This document shows positions 6,026-8,492 of a stretch of DNA of 8,492 bases, piece by piece. This DNA is from Nitrospiraceae bacterium. GTDB lineage: Bacteria > Nitrospirota > Thermodesulfovibrionia > Thermodesulfovibrionales > Dissulfurispiraceae. Location of the stretch: contig PMYY01000123.1 in the NCBI GenBank assembly GCA_003170655.1, forward strand, positions 1 to 8,492, in the 5' to 3' direction. The notes beneath the pieces are model-generated. The model was not told the origin of the DNA. It did no database searches and saw nothing but the letters and a program-made list of their open reading frames with translations. The position numbers and the translations under genes were made by a program. Numbering within the stretch: position 1 is the stretch's first letter; each line of letters opens with the position of its first letter.

Positions 6026-6541
6026 ATGGAAAGCCAATATGTTTACAGCAATAAGTTCATGTATTTCATATTCCGCAGGGACGAATCAAACCCCGTGACA
6101 TGGCTTTATTGCTCCGGTGTTTCTATGCCTCAATTCCTTCCCATCACTAGAGGACGCCACGGGTTGGCATCAAACCCCGCAATGCGTGGGCTTCAGATCA
6201 CCGATCTAAATCTCCGAAGAGAGCTGCTTGATCGAGGGGCAAGCACCGCAAGCGTCAAAGGTAATCCATGCGGTCCGCATGTAGCGCAAAAGGGCGACTG
6301 GTACCGGCAATTATTATTTATCAACGATGCAGATGAGCAGGTGGTGAAAGAACTGGTGGGTCACTGCCCGCTGAGGCTTGTGGGCAGCATATTTCAGGCA
6401 TGCATGGTTACCGATGTTGTCATTCCTGCCGTTGCGCCGTCCGCGGCAGAGTTCGAGAGTTTCCTTGCTGCTGTGTGCGAGAAATATAGCAAACAGTCCG
6501 GGTGGGCTACAACAGCATCTGCGAAGGGATTCAGAAAATAA
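6026..6541 (+). CDS. Hypothetical protein, 171 residues, unrecognised
   Basis: I do not recognise this family. The start is solid: GAGGTG (6015-6020) overlaps the stop codon of the CDF gene and lies 5 nt before the ATG, which points to co-transcription and probably coupled translation. The protein is soluble-looking, without a signal peptide or a convincing membrane segment. It has five cysteines (C29, C82 in NPCGP, C114 in GHCPLR, C126, C151) and several histidines (H45, H85, H113), but they do not form a classical metal-binding motif. The second half, DEQVVKELVGHCPLRLV followed by a hydrophobic stretch and SAAEFESFLAAVCEKYSK, looks like a compact alpha/beta fold. Position after a metal exporter could hint at metal handling, but nothing in the sequence proves it. 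The last roughly 15 residues look disordered. It is convergent with mnmE across a 147-bp gap. Confidence 0.75.
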   Translation: MESQYVYSNKFMYFIFRRDESNPVTWLYCSGVSMPQFLPITRGRHGLASNPAMRGLQITDLNLRRELLDRGASTASVKGNPCGPHVAQKGDWYRQLLFINDADEQVVKELVGHCPLRLVGSIFQACMVTDVVIPAVAPSAAEFESFLAAVCEKYSKQSGWATTASAKGFRK

Positions 6542-6688
6542 TTCATTAGGGAGAAATACAGCCGGAATTTGTACTCTTTGCGAACTATCATTCGTATAAA
6601 TAAGACAATGCCGAGGTTTGTCAACCCCTCTGGGCAAAAAAAACTTACGGCTTGTCCGGGTAGATGATTGCCTGCTGTTTGGCTGGAA

Positions 6689-8086
6689 TTATTTGCCGAT
6701 ACAAAACTCTGCAAATATCTTATTGAGTATATCGTCGGTCGTCACGACGCCTATGATCTCTCCGAGGCTATTGAGTGCTTCACGCAAAAAGAGCGCCGTC
6801 ACTTCAAGCGGCTCGCCCTTTTCAAATGTTCCCCTCGCTTGCCAGAGCGATGCGAAGGCGCCATCCACCAGCTGTTTGTGGCGGACATTAGTAATGAGAA
6901 TATCGGCAGCACTGTCCTGCCCCGGCATGGCCTTATTCGAAAGCAGCGCGGCTACTATCGTGTCTTTGAGGACATCGATACCTTCACCTCGCAGGGCTGA
7001 AATCTTCACAGTGGGATAGATGTTCAGGCCGTTATCTTCAGCATCGAAGTCCCCATTGCTGATATCCCATTTATTTATGACAGAAATGGTTTTTTTATTA
7101 TTCACCTTTCCGATGATCTGCCGATCGGCCCGATCCAGGACACGAGATGCGTCATATACTGCCAGGATTATATCTGCGCCTTCTATGGCGGCAAGACTCC
7201 TTCTAATCCCTTCGGCTTCCACCAGATCATGGGCCTCCCTTATGCCGGCGGTATCCATGATTCGCACCGGGATACCATCGATATTCAGGCCTTCCTCAAT
7301 GATATCCCTTGTGGTCCCAGGCAGATCGGTGACAATAGCACGGTCCTTCTTAAGAAGCGTATTAAGAAGGGATGACTTACCGACATTCGGCTTTCCGACT
7401 ATCGCCATTGCAGCGCCTTCGCGGAACAACCTTCCTTCTTCGAAACTGCGACTGAGCGCTGAGAGGCGGTCTAGGATGTCTTGCATCGAAGAGATAAAAC
7501 TGGCACTGTCCGGAAGCTCGACCTCTTCCTCGGGGAAATCTATGTATGTCTCGACAAGCGCGCATGACTCGGTTACGCAGTCTCTTAAGGCCGTTATCTC
7601 GGCCGATAGCCTCCCTTCAAGCTGCTGTATTGCCATCCTCTCTGCCTGCTCGGTCCTGGCTTTTATAACGTCAATGACTGCCTCTGCCTGGGACAGGTCG
7701 ACCCGTCCGTTAAGAAAGGCTCGCCTGGTAAATTCGCCCGGTTCGGCCGGTCTTGAACCCTGGCTGATCACCGAACCAAGAATGCGTCGAAGAGGGAGCA
7801 TGCCGCCGTGACAATTGATCTCGACAACGTCTTCACGCGTATACGTCCTAGGCGCTCTCATGACCGTGACGATAACTTCATCGATCTTTTCGGACGTATC
7901 AGGGTCTTTGATGAAGCCGTAAATGACGGAGTGGGAGCGCACTCCGGAAGGAAGTTTGCCTGCGGGCGAAACGAAAATTCGGTCTACTATAGAAATGGCT
8001 TCTTTACCACTTAGACGAACAATGCCGATACCTCCCTCCCCGGGAGGCGTCGACACAGCTGCTATGGTATCATCTGGAAAGTTCAT
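6689..8086 (-). CDS. mnmE: tRNA uridine-5-carboxymethylaminomethyl modification GTPase MnmE (TrmE)
   Basis: With MnmG, this potassium-dependent GTPase installs the (carboxymethyl)aminomethyl group on wobble U34 of tRNAs. The 465 residues show the full architecture: an N-terminal folate-binding domain (about 1-120, opening DTIAAVSTPPGEGGIGIVRLSG), a helical domain, an inserted G domain (about 225-385), and the C-terminal CIGK with catalytic Cys462. G-domain motifs are G1 GKPNVGKSS (231-239), G2 TTR (258-260), G3 DTAG (278-281), G4 NKWD (338-341) and G5 SAL (363-365). The N-terminus is canonical from ATG 8086, yet I see no good Shine-Dalgarno sequence. It lies 88 bp after yidC in the same direction, part of the common rnpA-yidC-mnmE neighbourhood but without jag between. 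No mnmG is visible downstream. An A8 run at 6636-6643 reads as T8 on this strand after a weak stem, a poor terminator candidate. Confidence 0.97.
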   Translation of the reverse strand: MNFPDDTIAAVSTPPGEGGIGIVRLSGKEAISIVDRIFVSPAGKLPSGVRSHSVIYGFIKDPDTSEKIDEVIVTVMRAPRTYTREDVVEINCHGGMLPLRRILGSVISQGSRPAEPGEFTRRAFLNGRVDLSQAEAVIDVIKARTEQAERMAIQQLEGRLSAEITALRDCVTESCALVETYIDFPEEEVELPDSASFISSMQDILDRLSALSRSFEEGRLFREGAAMAIVGKPNVGKSSLLNTLLKKDRAIVTDLPGTTRDIIEEGLNIDGIPVRIMDTAGIREAHDLVEAEGIRRSLAAIEGADIILAVYDASRVLDRADRQIIGKVNNKKTISVINKWDISNGDFDAEDNGLNIYPTVKISALRGEGIDVLKDTIVAALLSNKAMPGQDSAADILITNVRHKQLVDGAFASLWQARGTFEKGEPLEVTALFLREALNSLGEIIGVVTTDDILNKIFAEFCIGK

Positions 8087-8129
8087 TAGACGTAGCCGAC
8101 AGATTTAACTGCCCCTAATTTCCTCATCA

Positions 8130-8145
8130 CTCCCTTGGAAGGGAG
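8130..8145. repeat. Perfect inverted repeat between yidC and mnmE
   Basis: CTCCCTTGGAAGGGAG is a fully self-complementary 16-mer. In the minus-strand transcript it can fold into a 6-bp stem with a UCCA loop. No T-run follows, so it is not a standard terminator. It may stabilise the yidC 3' end, mark an RNA processing site or bind a protein. Confidence 0.4.
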
Positions 8146-8174
8146 GCATTAAGAGTGCCGAGGGTATATTCGAA

Positions 8175-8492
8175 TTAATCCGACTTCTTGTTGATATAGA
8201 ACTGCTGCGCGATGCTCAGTATATTGTTGACAAGCCAGTACAGCACGAGCCCCGACGAGAAATTGAGGAATATGAAGGTAAACATGATCGGCATGAGCAT
8301 CATTATCTTCTGCTGTTTCGGATCTGCCGTCGAAGGCGTCATCTTCTGCTGAACGAATGAGGTGGCCCCCATCAACAGCGGCAGCGGCCCGAGGGCAAAA
8401 CCGCCCAAAAAGGGGATCGCATGCGGTATGTGGCCGAAGAGCGTATCAGGCTGCGCAAGGTCCTTGATCCAAAGCATGAATGGCGCCTGTCT
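8175..8492 (-). CDS. yidC: Membrane protein insertase YidC, C-terminal 105 residues
   Basis: The frame is open to the right edge, so the gene is cut by the window; the visible part begins RQAPFMLWIKDLAQPD. This matches the conserved core of YidC/Oxa1 before the last two membrane spans. The two hydrophobic stretches AIPFLGGFALGPLPLLMG and LMPIMFTFIFLNFSSGLVLYWLVNNILSIAQQ, separated by the charged loop FVQQKMTPSTADPKQQK, follow the bacterial YidC pattern closely. YidC inserts proteins into the inner membrane, alone or with SecYEG. The visible tail ends INKKSD, without the long basic extension some homologues have. Its position upstream of mnmE is the usual genome order. Confidence 0.95.
   Translation of the reverse strand, partial: RQAPFMLWIKDLAQPDTLFGHIPHAIPFLGGFALGPLPLLMGATSFVQQKMTPSTADPKQQKIMMLMPIMFTFIFLNFSSGLVLYWLVNNILSIAQQFYINKKSD

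Noticed and set aside
6636..6660. Intrinsic terminator for mnmE (T8 on the minus strand)
   Set aside because: The preceding stem has only three solid G-C pairs plus an internal loop, and four bases separate it from the T-run, so it is too weak to call.
7020..7811. 263-residue plus-strand open frame
   Set aside because: It is entirely antisense to mnmE, serine/arginine-rich, and typical of a shadow of a well-conserved gene.

Overview
The window reads as ordinary chromosomal DNA from a Gram-negative-type bacterium of roughly balanced base composition. The only visible intruder is an insertion-sequence end at the left edge. A class II, cobalamin-dependent ribonucleotide reductase as the reductase seen here fits an anaerobe or facultative anaerobe. 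The gene mix resembles Nitrospirota or Desulfobacterota, but that placement is an impression from protein wording and is not proven.

Left edge (1-406): the N-terminal 65 residues of a TnpB-type protein run off the window on the minus strand. A hairpin-forming repeat that could be the element's left end lies just upstream, and no tnpA is seen there.

Minus-strand operon (407-3846): nrdJ (class II ribonucleotide reductase), a dCMP deaminase and a SixA-like phosphohistidine phosphatase follow each other with 15-33 bp gaps. The first two feed dNTP synthesis: NrdJ makes deoxynucleotides and the deaminase makes dUMP for thymidylate. In front of nrdJ lies a near-consensus sigma70 promoter (TTGACA, 17 bp, TATTAT). 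Just downstream of it are two NrdR-box-like 16-mers with centres 32 bp apart, so the operon is probably an NrdR target.

Plus-strand run (4014-6541): divergent from nrdJ are tgt (queuine/preQ1 tRNA-guanine transglycosylase), a cation diffusion facilitator whose start overlaps the end of tgt, and an unrecognised 171-residue protein whose ribosome binding site overlaps the CDF stop codon. The tgt start has no Shine-Dalgarno sequence but carries an extended -10 element 7 nt before the ATG, so its mRNA may be leaderless.

Right part (6689-8492, minus strand): mnmE (tRNA wobble-uridine modification GTPase) lies directly downstream of the 3' end of yidC (membrane protein insertase). The jag/khpB gene that often sits between them is absent. 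Tgt and MnmE both modify tRNA position 34, on G and U respectively.

I found no CRISPR array, rRNA, tRNA, prophage or clear defence island. I do not see strong evidence of an undescribed system. The best leads are the nrdJ control region, the tnpB-only element and the 171-residue orphan protein.
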